In this document: piece after piece, positions 1-5,871 of the stretch | How positions within the stretch are numbered: the stretch's first letter is position 1 | Layout: each line of letters starts with the position of its first letter | Assembly (NCBI GenBank): GCA_902773045.1 | Contig: CACYDE010000243.1 | Coordinates: forward strand, 1-9,017 | Direction of reading: 5' to 3' | From: an uncultured Ruminococcus sp. | GTDB lineage: Bacteria; Bacillota; Clostridia; Oscillospirales; Acutalibacteraceae | Length of the DNA stretch: 9,017 nucleotides | Made by a program: the position numbers and the translations under genes | Notes under the pieces: model-generated | Told to the model about the DNA's origin: nothing | The model's database searches: none | What the model saw: the letters and a program-made list of their open reading frames with translations, nothing else

Positions 1-292
1 AAAAGATGCGCCCGTAACACACCGAGAGGGCAAGCCGTAAGGCACAGACCGATCGGCATGTGTTACAAGTGCTCTTGGGGTGCAAGCGAGATGGGTGCTC
101 AGCCAGTAGGGCGTGATTTATTCAGTGGTTCCTTAATTATCCTTGTATCCTTATAGAAACTATGTTTTCAGAAATTTAAATAGAGTTCTAAGTAACCGGT
201 TGAATGGGTTCGGGGGTCGGCACGCGCCCGAAGGAAGTGCCCTTGGGGTGCTTTGGAAAAAGTTGGATCAAAACTTTGATATTGTTTTTTTA
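1..292 (+). repeat. Structured dispersed repeat, left end cut by window edge
   Basis: No convincing gene lies here. An 8-bp perfect stem pairs GTAACACA (14-21) with TGTGTTAC (59-66). Inside it is GCC-GTAA-GGC (34-43), a GNRA-type tetraloop hairpin. The stem is followed by GTGCTCTTGGGGTGC (69-83), which recurs with one change as GTGCCCTTGGGGTGC (237-251). Positions about 11-83 align without gaps to the reverse complement of part of the element at 7782-8060. Near the right end a weak hairpin (ATCAAA 267-272 with TTTGAT 275-280) precedes seven T residues (285-291), which may end a plus-strand transcript. The element probably starts before base 1. It could be an untranslated RNA, a non-autonomous mobile element, or both. 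The RNA family is not recognised with confidence. Confidence 0.6.
267..291 (+). terminator. Weak intrinsic terminator candidate
   Basis: ATCAAA-AC-TTTGAT forms a short AT-rich stem, with an alternative pairing of AAAGTT (259-264) with AACTTT (272-277). It is followed by seven T residues. The stem is weak, so this is tentative. It would end transcription of the structured repeat at the left edge. Confidence 0.3.
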
Positions 293-393
293 TAGCACAA
301 CGAGTTAATTTAATGACATTGTCCCATGCCTATCACGGACTGCATTTTCGAACTTCTGCGTTCGAGCTTCTTGAATTGTGAACAATATTTACG

Positions 394-1377
394 CTATGCC
401 AACTTCTTATCAAAATTTCCGTCTATCCTTGTGACGGGAGTTTCAACGATAAAGGAATCTTCATCATAGCTTTTTATTATTCTTTTAAGACGATTCACCT
501 CGTATTTACTCACAAATATTATGAATATCCTGACGCTGTCACCCGTAAAAAGTCCGCTTGCGGAAATTTCTGTCATTCCTCTGTTGAGCTTTCCCATCAC
601 GTCAACCTGCATATCTTTCGTGTTTTTCAATTTTGTAAACACAATAACCTGACTTGCGATATTCTGCGTGTGGATACGGTCGACCGCTATCGAATTAAAA
701 ACGGAATATATCAAGGAATATATCACGGTCGCAGGGTCGAAGATAAACAGCATTATCGAGTAAAGGACAACATTTGTTATCAGTCCGATGTTTCCTACGC
801 TTCCTTTGCCCTTTCGCGCTATGAGAAGCATTCCGACAACATTCATTCCGCCGTCACACGCTCCTCCCCTCAGAATGATCCCTATCCCCGTTCCGCAGAT
901 AAGACCCGCGATGATCGCGTTCGTTATCCTGTCGTCAAGGATCGCAGTCTGAGGAATCGGAATGACCGAAAGAAGAACCGTGATCGAGGTTACCGCAAAA
1001 AATGTTTTCACAATAAATCTTCGCCGCATTTTTTTCAGCGCAATAATGATCCCCGGAACATTCATCAGGTAGTATATAACGCCGGAAACATTAAATCTGT
1101 CAAATTCTATTCCCGACCGTTTCAAAAACTCCTGAATGAGCTGTGCGAAACCCATCATACCCCCGGAATAAAGATTCAGAGGTCTGAGAAAACAGTTCAT
1201 TCCGAAAGCATAGATCACCGCGCCCGCAAGAATGACGGGGAATGTATAAATTTCTTTTTTCACCGCTTTGCTTCCGGTATCGTTTTCTTTGATCTTTTCT
1301 TCTTCGCTGATAACAAGCTCACGAACCGATTTCTTTGAACTGTCGTTCAACGCTGATCTTGACCTTTTTCCGCTCAT
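394..1377 (-). CDS. YitT family membrane protein (DUF161 + DUF2179)
   Basis: A predicted multi-pass inner-membrane protein of 327 aa. Residues 1-42 are a hydrophilic, Lys/Glu-rich extension. Hydrophobic segments follow at about 44-64, 97-116, 122-142, 154-172, 195-214 and 217-232. The paired Gly-rich motifs typical of YitT membrane domains are visible: LRPLNLYSGGMMGF near 64-77 and GGACDGGMNVVG near 171-182. The C-terminal soluble part (about 240-315) matches the DUF2179 layout, a small domain thought to bind a ligand. The family is common in Firmicutes and its transport role is unsettled. I chose the ATG at 1377 over the TTG at 1386, because the only Shine-Dalgarno-like run (GAGGGG, about 1390-1395) is about 12 nt from the ATG but only 3 nt from the TTG. 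The stop is TAG. It appears to be monocistronic and transcribed leftward. Confidence 0.9.
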   Translation of the reverse strand: MSGKRSRSALNDSSKKSVRELVISEEEKIKENDTGSKAVKKEIYTFPVILAGAVIYAFGMNCFLRPLNLYSGGMMGFAQLIQEFLKRSGIEFDRFNVSGVIYYLMNVPGIIIALKKMRRRFIVKTFFAVTSITVLLSVIPIPQTAILDDRITNAIIAGLICGTGIGIILRGGACDGGMNVVGMLLIARKGKGSVGNIGLITNVVLYSIMLFIFDPATVIYSLIYSVFNSIAVDRIHTQNIASQVIVFTKLKNTKDMQVDVMGKLNRGMTEISASGLFTGDSVRIFIIFVSKYEVNRLKRIIKSYDEDSFIVETPVTRIDGNFDKKLA

Positions 1378-1454
1378 AGATCTCAACCGCCCCTCATGCC
1401 GCGTTTCCGATTTTCCGTCTGTTCTTATAAGGGTACACCACCCTATGATATGTT

Positions 1455-1483
1455 ATTATACAACAAAATCTTTTTTTAATTGT
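1455..1483 (-). promoter_or_regulatory. Candidate promoter of the YitT gene
   Basis: On the minus strand a perfect TATAAT lies at 1455-1460, giving a leader of about 70 nt to the ATG. The -35 region is poor: ACAATT at 17-bp spacing. It overlaps a partial dyad, TGTGA-N6-TGCAA (1482-1497 read on the plus strand), where an activator or repressor could sit. The call rests mainly on the -10 box. Confidence 0.4.
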
Positions 1484-1580
1484 GAACATATTGCAAATTT
1501 ATGCACATAGCATAAGAAAATTGTATAAAAAAGCAATTGAATCATATAGCTGTAACGCGGAACAAGATGAGTTATCCTTA

Positions 1581-1607
1581 TTTACGACTTTTACGATTTT
1601 TACGATT
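1581..1607. repeat. Three tandem 9-bp repeats (TTTACGAYT)
   Basis: TTTACGACT, TTTACGATT and TTTACGATT follow one another with an exact 9-bp period. They are iteron-like in form, but there is no replication gene nearby, so the role is unknown. Chance or slippage in AT-rich DNA is quite possible. Confidence 0.6.
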
Positions 1608-1691
1608 TCGCTATCCCCGCTTTTGCAAACAGCATTCTTTGAAATTGCAGAAAAGAGTTATAAACTCAAACTTCACATATAAATAAGTTAT

Positions 1692-1731
1692 AAAATAAAA
1701 AACAGAAAGCATACGGTGACGCTCTCTGTTT
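1692..1731 (-). terminator. Intrinsic terminator of map
   Basis: Read on the minus strand, AAACAGA plus AGC pairs with GCT plus TCTGTTT around a roughly 10-nt loop. A T-rich tract (TTTTTTATTTT) follows. It lies about 70 nt past the map stop codon and separates map from the YitT gene. Confidence 0.75.
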
Positions 1732-1798
1732 CTTTGAAATATTATTATACAAGCAATACACAACAGTCATGCGAAAGTGTTATCACTGCACAAACGCA

Positions 1799-2677
1799 TC
1801 AGCCGGAAAGAACCTCATGACCCGTTTCCGTAACAAGAACCTGAATCTCCCATTGAGCGGAAGGTTTTCCATCTGCTGTTCTGACTGTCCAGCCATCGCT
1901 CTCGTCATAGACGATCTTATGAGTACCCATATTTATCATAGGTTCGATCGTGAAGATCATTCCCGGAACAAGGAGCATATCCGTTCCCTTTGTCGTCACG
2001 TAGCTGACCCACGGGTCTTCATGGAATTCAAGACCGATCCCGTGACCGCCGATCTCACGGACAACGCTGTAGCCGTTTGATTTTGCGAGATCGTTGATGA
2101 CCTGACCGATATCCCCGAGGTGCGCCCAAGGCTTGACCTGTTCAAGTCCGAGAAAAACCGCCTCTCTCGTGACCTCGACAAGTTTCTTTTTCTCTTCGCT
2201 GACATTGCCTATGCAGAACATTCTCGAAGCGTCGCCGAAATAATTGTTGTAGATCGTGGAAACGTCAACGTTGATAATATCCCCGTCTTTCAGTACAACG
2301 CTTTCGGAGGGGATCCCGTGACAAACCACCTCATTGATCGATGTGCAGACGCTTTTCGGAAATCCCTCGTAATTCAAAGGCGCGGGGATCGCGCCGAGCT
2401 CGGTGGTCCTTTCATAGACCCACCGGTCGATATCCTCTGTCGTAACTCCCTCTTTGATCCTTTCGGCAACATAATCGAGAACGAGAGTATTAATTTTTGC
2501 ACTTTCACGGATCCCGTCTATCTGCACTTTATTTTTAATAATTTTTCTCGGAGGAACGATCTCTCCGAGAACCTCGTGTTCGCTGATGATCTCGTCGATA
2601 TCGCAGTGACATTTTTTATATTTTTTGCCGCTGCCGCACCAACACGGATCGTTTCTTCCGATTTTTATTTTTTCCAT
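1799..2677 (-). CDS. map: Type I methionine aminopeptidase with N-terminal SEC-C zinc motif
   Basis: A cytoplasmic metalloenzyme of 292 aa that removes the initiator Met from new proteins at the ribosome. Residues 1-25 form a SEC-C motif (GRNDPCWCGSGKKYKKCHC) with a CxC and CHC zinc-binding pattern, as in many clostridial MetAPs. The catalytic domain (about 45-290) shows all expected metal ligands: D138 (INVDVS), D149 (YFGDAS), H212 (GGHGIG), E245 (TIEPM) and E277 (QWEIQ). It also has the substrate-pocket residues H120 (CHGIP) and H219 (FHE). I chose the ATG at 2677 because AAGGGG lies 9 nt upstream and SEC-C MetAPs normally begin just before GRNDPC. The frame stays open upstream to a TTG at 2920, described separately. 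A terminator follows at 1692-1731. Confidence 0.95.
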   Translation of the reverse strand: MEKIKIGRNDPCWCGSGKKYKKCHCDIDEIISEHEVLGEIVPPRKIIKNKVQIDGIRESAKINTLVLDYVAERIKEGVTTEDIDRWVYERTTELGAIPAPLNYEGFPKSVCTSINEVVCHGIPSESVVLKDGDIINVDVSTIYNNYFGDASRMFCIGNVSEEKKKLVEVTREAVFLGLEQVKPWAHLGDIGQVINDLAKSNGYSVVREIGGHGIGLEFHEDPWVSYVTTKGTDMLLVPGMIFTIEPMINMGTHKIVYDESDGWTVRTADGKPSAQWEIQVLVTETGHEVLSG

Positions 2678-2920
2678 ATTCAGACACCCCTTACCGAAAC
2701 AGGCAGAAAACATTCTCCGACATACAGCCGGAGTCATATTACACAGCCTGCGTCCGAACTTTTCAAGAAGTAATTTGGCGGCATGCTCCGCAATTATTAC
2801 TTCGGCAGCTAAGTCACTGTCACACCTGCCCCGGCATATCTTCGGGTAACGTTTTGCTTCAACCGTTAAATCGGATCGTTCAATTGCCGCATTTATGAAA
2901 AGTCTCAGACTTTTTAGCAA
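2678..2920 (-). other. Open 81-codon leader in frame with map
   Basis: No stop codon interrupts the map frame from the TTG at 2920 down to the map ATG. The conceptual peptide contains a helical-looking stretch (AAEVIIAEHAAKLLLEKFG). It also has a Cys series, C60-x6-C67-x6-C74-x4-C79, in LCNMTPAVCRRMFSACFGKGC. It ends directly on the map start. No ribosome binding site precedes the TTG, which sits only a few bases from the predicted transcription start. It may be a 5' leader that happens to be open, an N-terminal extension, or a small upstream protein. Near its 5' end, AAAAGTC-TGA-GACTTTT could form a hairpin at the mRNA 5' terminus. Confidence 0.35.
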
Positions 2921-2922
2921 TT

Positions 2923-2954
2923 ATTATACTACAATAAAAAGGATCAAAAGTCAA
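2923..2954 (-). promoter_or_regulatory. Candidate map promoter
   Basis: On the minus strand a perfect TATAAT lies at 2923-2928. A TTGACT occurs at 2949-2954, but the 20-bp spacing is too long for a standard sigma-A promoter. An alternative TTTTGA has 15-bp spacing. Initiation near 2916 would give a leader of about 240 nt before the map ATG. Confidence 0.4.
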
Positions 2955-2996
2955 TAGCACGCAAAAGTTTGTTTTAACTTACCGAAAAATAATATA

Positions 2997-3025
2997 TTGC
3001 AAATCACGCAGGGATATGGTATTAT
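2997..3025 (+). promoter_or_regulatory. Extended -10 promoter facing the repeat array
   Basis: TTGCAA (2997-3002), a 17-bp spacer and TATTAT (3020-3025) form a good sigma-A promoter, with the extended TGn immediately before the -10. The predicted start, about 3032, falls at the first base of the tandem array (3035). It is divergent from map. The array, and perhaps prmA 1 kb downstream, could be transcribed from here. Confidence 0.55.
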
Positions 3026-3034
3026 TTTATGTAC

Positions 3035-3344
3035 GCGAGAGGTGCAGGCAAATTATCAAAGTTTTTGAAAGAGGAACGAGTTCACCAACAAGGTTGGTCA
3101 AGAACTTACCGTAAAAAATAAACCCTCGGTCGGGTTCACAGAATTGTGTAACAAACAAGCTGTCTTCACGTGTTAAAGAAGTCGGGGCGGCGAGAGGTGC
3201 AGGCAAATTATCAAAGTTTTTGAAAGCGAAACGGGTTCACCAACAAAGTCGGTCAAGAACTTACCGTAAAAAATAAACCCTCGGTCGGGTGCGCAGAGTT
3301 ATGTAACAAACAGACTGTCTTCACGTGTTAAAAAAGTCGGGGCG
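3035..3344 (+). repeat. Two tandem 155-bp repeat units
   Basis: Unit 1 spans 3035-3189 and unit 2 spans 3190-3344, with an exact 155-bp period and about a dozen substitutions between them. Each has the hairpin region GTTCACCAAC...GTTGG..GAAC, then ACCG paired at a distance with CGGT, then an AACAAAC tract and TTCACGTGTTAAA. Unit 1 has a perfect CCAAC/GTTGG stem; unit 2 has one mismatch there. A stub of a next unit (GCGAG) follows at 3345. No frame is convincingly coding. This is probably a dispersed non-coding repeat of this lineage. Confidence 0.85.
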
Positions 3345-3489
3345 GCGAGTTATGTGATTTAAACTTTCCACACTAAAAACGACGCTTACAAAAGAGTTTA
3401 TTGGTATTTGAAAATATAAAATACCGATATCACTGTCGAATCCGAATTTATTCCTCGATCGAAGCTAAAGTCGTCACCATCACCCCCAA
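3345..3489. other. Spacer within the repeat island
   Basis: I see no gene or strong structure here. The first bases (GAGTTATGTGATTT) look like a decayed piece of the 155-bp unit, whose matching segment reads GAGTTATGTAAC. The rest is unremarkable AT-rich sequence ending in a C-rich run. Confidence 0.4.
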
Positions 3490-3647
3490 CCCCCTCTTCC
3501 TCAAGGCAATGTCATCAACTTAACGAGAAAACGTTTACGTTTTCTCAGTTAATTCAAAAAAATATAGAGTTAATGGGATATTTATTTTTTAAGGAAATGC
3601 AAGCATTTTCTTAAGTTGATAACATTGCTTCCTCAAGGACGAGGGGG
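3490..3647. mobile_element. 158-bp nested inverted-repeat element, MITE-like
   Basis: The outer arms are CCCCCTC (3490-3496) and GAGGGGG (3641-3647). Inner arms of 18 bp, starting GCAATGTCATCAAC (3506-3523), match 3611-3628 with one mismatch. Between them are two 22-nt hairpins of the same size. One is at 3525-3546 (GAGAAAACGT with ACGTTTTCTC, perfect). The other is at 3591-3612 (AAGGAAATGC with GCATTTTCTT, one G-T pair). The centre is AT-rich and encodes nothing. It sits between copies of the 155-bp repeat, which suggests insertion. No target duplication was identified and no transposase is present. Confidence 0.55.
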
Positions 3648-3658
3648 CTAAGAGGACA

Positions 3659-3697
3659 GCGGGCTTCGCCCGCCGCCTATCGGGGCTGTCGCCCCGA
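3659..3697. repeat. Pair of GC-rich hairpins
   Basis: GCGGGC-TTC-GCCCGC (3659-3673) is followed by TCGGGGC-TGTC-GCCCCGA (3680-3697). Both stems are perfect and far more GC-rich than the flanking DNA. Neither has a T tract right after it, so they are poor terminators. Similar short GC-rich palindromes are often dispersed between clostridial genes (general knowledge). Confidence 0.6.
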
Positions 3698-3801
3698 ACC
3701 CCTTGCGAATATTTTTCTCTAAGATATATTTAAATTCTTGCAAGAGCAGAATTAATGAGGGAAAAGGGCATTTTATATGTGGGAAGTTTAAGTTATATAA
3801 T

Positions 3802-4015
3802 TCTAAACTATCTTCACGCGTTAAAAAACAGGCAAATTATCAAGCTTCGTTGAAAGCGAAACGGGTTCACCAACAAAGTTGGTCAAGAACCGACCGTAAA
3901 AGGTTTACTCTCGGTCGGGTGAGGAAAGTCATGTAACAAACAAACTATCTTCACGTGTTAAAAAAGTCGGGTGCGGAGAGTCATGTAACAAACAAGCTAT
4001 CTTCACGTATTAAAA
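3802..4015 (+). repeat. Third, diverged copy of the 155-bp unit plus a 52-bp partial copy
   Basis: A tail fragment (ACTATCTTCACGCGTTAAAA, from about 3807) is followed by a near-complete unit from CAGGCAAATTATCAA (3829) to about 3971. Its CCAAC/GTTGG stem is perfect, and CCGACCG pairs with CGGTCGG. The last segment, GTCATGTAACAAAC to TTAAAAAA, is then repeated once more with a 52-bp period (3928 and 3980). The final A-tract runs into the prmA ribosome binding site. A 77-codon open frame across this part is not credible as a gene. Confidence 0.8.
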
Positions 4016-4022
4016 AAGGAGG
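4016..4022 (+). promoter_or_regulatory. prmA ribosome binding site at the repeat boundary
   Basis: AAGGAGG lies 9 nt before the ATG at 4032 and fixes that start. A nearer ATG at 4025 is out of frame. The site follows directly on the A-tract that ends the last partial repeat. Confidence 0.8.
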
Positions 4023-4031
4023 AAATGGGAG

Positions 4032-4955
4032 ATGGAATGGACAGAGATAAAGGTCAGGGTGCCGAATGAGTATTTGGATTCGGCAGGAGATATTGCACAG
4101 ATGGTTGTGCCTTATGGGATATATATTGAGGATTATTCTATGTTGGAAGAAGAGGTCGAAGAAATCGCTCATATTGATCTGATAGATGAGGAGCTTCTTC
4201 AAAAGGACAGAACAAAAGGCATCGTTCATGTTTATATCAGCCCCGAGGAGAATCCCCGGGAAGCGATCGCTTTTCTCAGCGAAAGATACACAAGCGAGGA
4301 AATCCCTTTTGAGATCAAGTGCGAAAGCTGCGAGGAGGAGGACTGGCTCAACAACTGGAAACAGTATTTTAACCCGATCCCCATCGGTGAAAAGCTTCTT
4401 GTCAGACCGACATGGAGGGATAAGTTCGATCCCGGCGACAGGGTCGTTCTGAATCTCGATCCGGGGCTTGCTTTCGGAACGGGAACTCACGAAACAACTC
4501 GCCTCGTGCTTCAGGTCATCGAGAAGTATGTCGGAAAAGGAATGAAATTTCTTGATATCGGCTGCGGAAGCGGTATTCTTGCGGTCGCAGGTCTTCTTCT
4601 CGGCTGCGAAAGCGCTGTCGGCGTTGATATCGACGAGATGGCGGTCAAAACAGCTAAGGAGAATGCCGAACTTAACGGCGTCTCCGACAAGTTTACTGTT
4701 CTGTGCGGAAATTTAACCGACAAGATCACCGGGAAATATGACATTGTCGCCGCAAACATCGTTGCCGACGCCATCATTGCTCTCAGCAGCGACGTGGATC
4801 AATTTATGAACGAGAATTCCGTTTACATAATGAGCGGTATCATTGATGTCAGAAGCGCCGAGGTCGAGGCGGCGGTTTCAAAGAAATTTGATATTATTGA
4901 AAAGTATGAGGAAAACGGATGGGTATGCCTTGCCGCCGTTTTGAAAAAGCAGTAA
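4032..4955 (+). CDS. prmA: Ribosomal protein L11 methyltransferase
   Basis: A cytoplasmic S-adenosylmethionine-dependent enzyme of 307 aa that methylates Lys residues and the N-terminus of ribosomal protein L11. The N-terminal part (about 1-110) is the L11-recognition domain. The family hallmark DPGLAFGTGTHETT is at 143-156. SAM motif I, LDIGCGSGILAVA, is at 174-186, the acidic loop VDID at 198-201, and the post-motif ANI at 241-243. Length and motif order are normal. In many Firmicutes prmA lies in the dnaK-dnaJ operon; here the upstream neighbour is a repeat island, so its promoter is unclear. The promoter at 2997 or an AT-rich TATAAT near 3796-3801 with a weak -35 could serve. The enzyme is usually non-essential. 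Confidence 0.96.
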   Translation: MEWTEIKVRVPNEYLDSAGDIAQMVVPYGIYIEDYSMLEEEVEEIAHIDLIDEELLQKDRTKGIVHVYISPEENPREAIAFLSERYTSEEIPFEIKCESCEEEDWLNNWKQYFNPIPIGEKLLVRPTWRDKFDPGDRVVLNLDPGLAFGTGTHETTRLVLQVIEKYVGKGMKFLDIGCGSGILAVAGLLLGCESAVGVDIDEMAVKTAKENAELNGVSDKFTVLCGNLTDKITGKYDIVAANIVADAIIALSSDVDQFMNENSVYIMSGIIDVRSAEVEAAVSKKFDIIEKYEENGWVCLAAVLKKQ

Positions 4956-5160
4956 ATGCGGTCGGGAAATATATTTACTCATGTCAAAAATGCACTGCTT
5001 ATAATGATTAATTTTCAAACGCACCTCAAAGACATGTGCCGCCGGGCATTTTCGGGTCGGGGACGGCGTTGTTCCCGAATCAAAACAGCCGGCAAAAACG
5101 AACGGCAGGAGCTTTATCGCACACTCAATTCATCGTCAAAAAAATTTCAGAAAAAAAGCA
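4956..5160. other. Intergenic region after prmA
   Basis: No supportable gene. A possible nested hairpin, GCCGG (5041-5045) with a later CCGGC and TTCGGG (5051-5056) with CCCGAA (5074-5079), lacks a T tract. An 80-codon frame begins right after the prmA stop but has no ribosome binding site, and the next gene's promoter lies in its end. Confidence 0.5.
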
Positions 5161-5188
5161 TTGACCTGTTACGATTTTGTGATACAAT
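5161..5188 (+). promoter_or_regulatory. Promoter of the small membrane protein gene
   Basis: TTGACC (5161-5166), a 16-bp spacer and TACAAT (5183-5188) form a good sigma-A promoter. Initiation near 5195 gives a leader of about 40 nt to the ATG at 5236. Confidence 0.65.
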
Positions 5189-5235
5189 ATTAATGTAGCT
5201 TTTGAATGAATAATGTTTTTGAGGAGGAATTTTCC

Positions 5236-5697
5236 ATGAACAAAAGAAAAAAGGAAGCTTTGAATATGTTTTTCTCAGCTTTTCTTGTGGCCGCTTATGT
5301 GGTCTGCTGTTATTTTATTTTGCAGCTTGCTTCAACGATCACCAATGAAACGATCTACAGCATAGTTATCATGTCGCTTGTTGTTTTGTTCGGTGTTATG
5401 CTGTTCTATGCGACGAGAGTCGGTGACGGAAAGCAGATCCTTCGTTTCAGTCCGTCCGTTCTGATCTTGATCGATCTTCCCGCGCTTTACGCCCTTATTG
5501 CGTTTTTCGCAGTGGGCATGCCGCTTCACACTCAGATACTTGAAAACAGTATTATCCCCTATCTCGCCGCCGTTTCTCTCGGATACGGTATCCCCTATAC
5601 TTTCACAAGCGGATTTGAGCTTGTTTCCGCCGAGGACGTTTTTTATCCCGAACGCTCCGAGGACAAAGACGAGGAAGACGAGGAAAACGACGACTGA
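5236..5697 (+). CDS. Four-helix membrane protein with acidic tail, function unknown
   Basis: A 153-aa protein that I do not recognise as a named family. A basic start (MNKRKK) precedes four hydrophobic segments at about 10-32, 39-59, 74-97 and 105-123. A short acidic tail (EDKDEEDEENDD) ends the protein. The positive-inside rule would place the N-terminus in the cytoplasm, and with four helices the tail too. No catalytic motif is visible. I chose the ATG at 5236 because GAGGAGG (5221-5227) lies 8 nt upstream; an in-frame ATG at 5206 has no such site. It has its own promoter at 5161-5188 and is followed by a hairpin at 5796-5817 before mrp. The context gives no clear hint of function. Confidence 0.8.
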   Translation: MNKRKKEALNMFFSAFLVAAYVVCCYFILQLASTITNETIYSIVIMSLVVLFGVMLFYATRVGDGKQILRFSPSVLILIDLPALYALIAFFAVGMPLHTQILENSIIPYLAAVSLGYGIPYTFTSGFELVSAEDVFYPERSEDKDEEDEENDD

Positions 5698-5795
5698 GAA
5701 AGCAGCGTGCATTCTTTCGGGCAGCTTTGCCGCGATAATTTCTACACCAAAAATCACAGGCGCAGCCCGACAAATTTAAATATTCGATCAATAGC

Positions 5796-5817
5796 GGGGC
5801 GGACATCTGTTCGCCCC
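5796..5817 (+). terminator. Hairpin upstream of mrp, possible weak terminator
   Basis: GGGGCGGA pairs with TTCGCCCC (one G-T pair) around a 6-nt loop. The following bases are AT-rich but not a clean T run. It could end transcription of the membrane protein gene or only slow it. Confidence 0.4.
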
Positions 5818-5835
5818 ATAATTATATATAATTAT
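5818..5835. promoter_or_regulatory. 18-bp perfect AT palindrome upstream of mrp
   Basis: ATAATTATA-TATAATTAT is a perfect palindrome and contains TATAAT in the plus direction (5827-5832). No good -35 box lies 16-18 bp upstream. It may be a -10 region, an operator, or just AT-rich sequence. Confidence 0.3.
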
Positions 5836-5871
5836 ATACCCGACATCTGCAACTCGAACGGAGGTATCTTT

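Larger units (their letters stand above)
1398..1691. other. Intergenic region between the YitT gene and map
   Basis: About 300 bases with no supportable gene. It contains the YitT promoter candidate, a 9-bp triple repeat (1581-1607) and a small palindrome, GAGTT-ATA-AACTC (1655-1667). A plus-strand frame at 1482-1682 is open but has no ribosome binding site and low-complexity content, so I do not call it. Confidence 0.6.

Noticed and set aside
1..292. HEARO-type (IscB-associated) guide RNA
   Set aside because: The GNRA-containing fold and mobile-element setting brought it to mind, but no IscB-like gene follows and I cannot confirm a consensus match by eye. It is left as an Rfam check.
348..365. 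Hairpin TCGAAC/GTTCGA past the YitT stop as a terminator
   Set aside because: The 6-bp stem has no T tract on the minus strand, so it is not a standard intrinsic terminator.
1482..1682. 66-codon plus-strand frame in the map-YitT intergenic region
   Set aside because: No ribosome binding site, a low-complexity Thr/Phe/Ile stretch from the 9-bp repeat, and a position opposite the YitT promoter.
3703..3936. 77-codon plus-strand open frame
   Set aside because: It runs through the third copy of the 155-bp repeat and has no ribosome binding site. The matching frame in the other units is not kept as a gene.
3035..4015. CRISPR array
   Set aside because: The repeated unit is 155 bp, the copies are directly adjacent or irregularly spaced, there are no unique spacers of regular size, and no cas gene is present.
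2997..4031. Toxin-antitoxin pair or defence island in the repeat region
   Set aside because: No small gene with a ribosome binding site and recognisable domain exists there; only repeats and hairpins are visible.
4956..5198. 80-codon plus-strand frame starting right after the prmA stop
   Set aside because: No Shine-Dalgarno sequence and no recognisable protein features, and it contains the promoter of the next gene.
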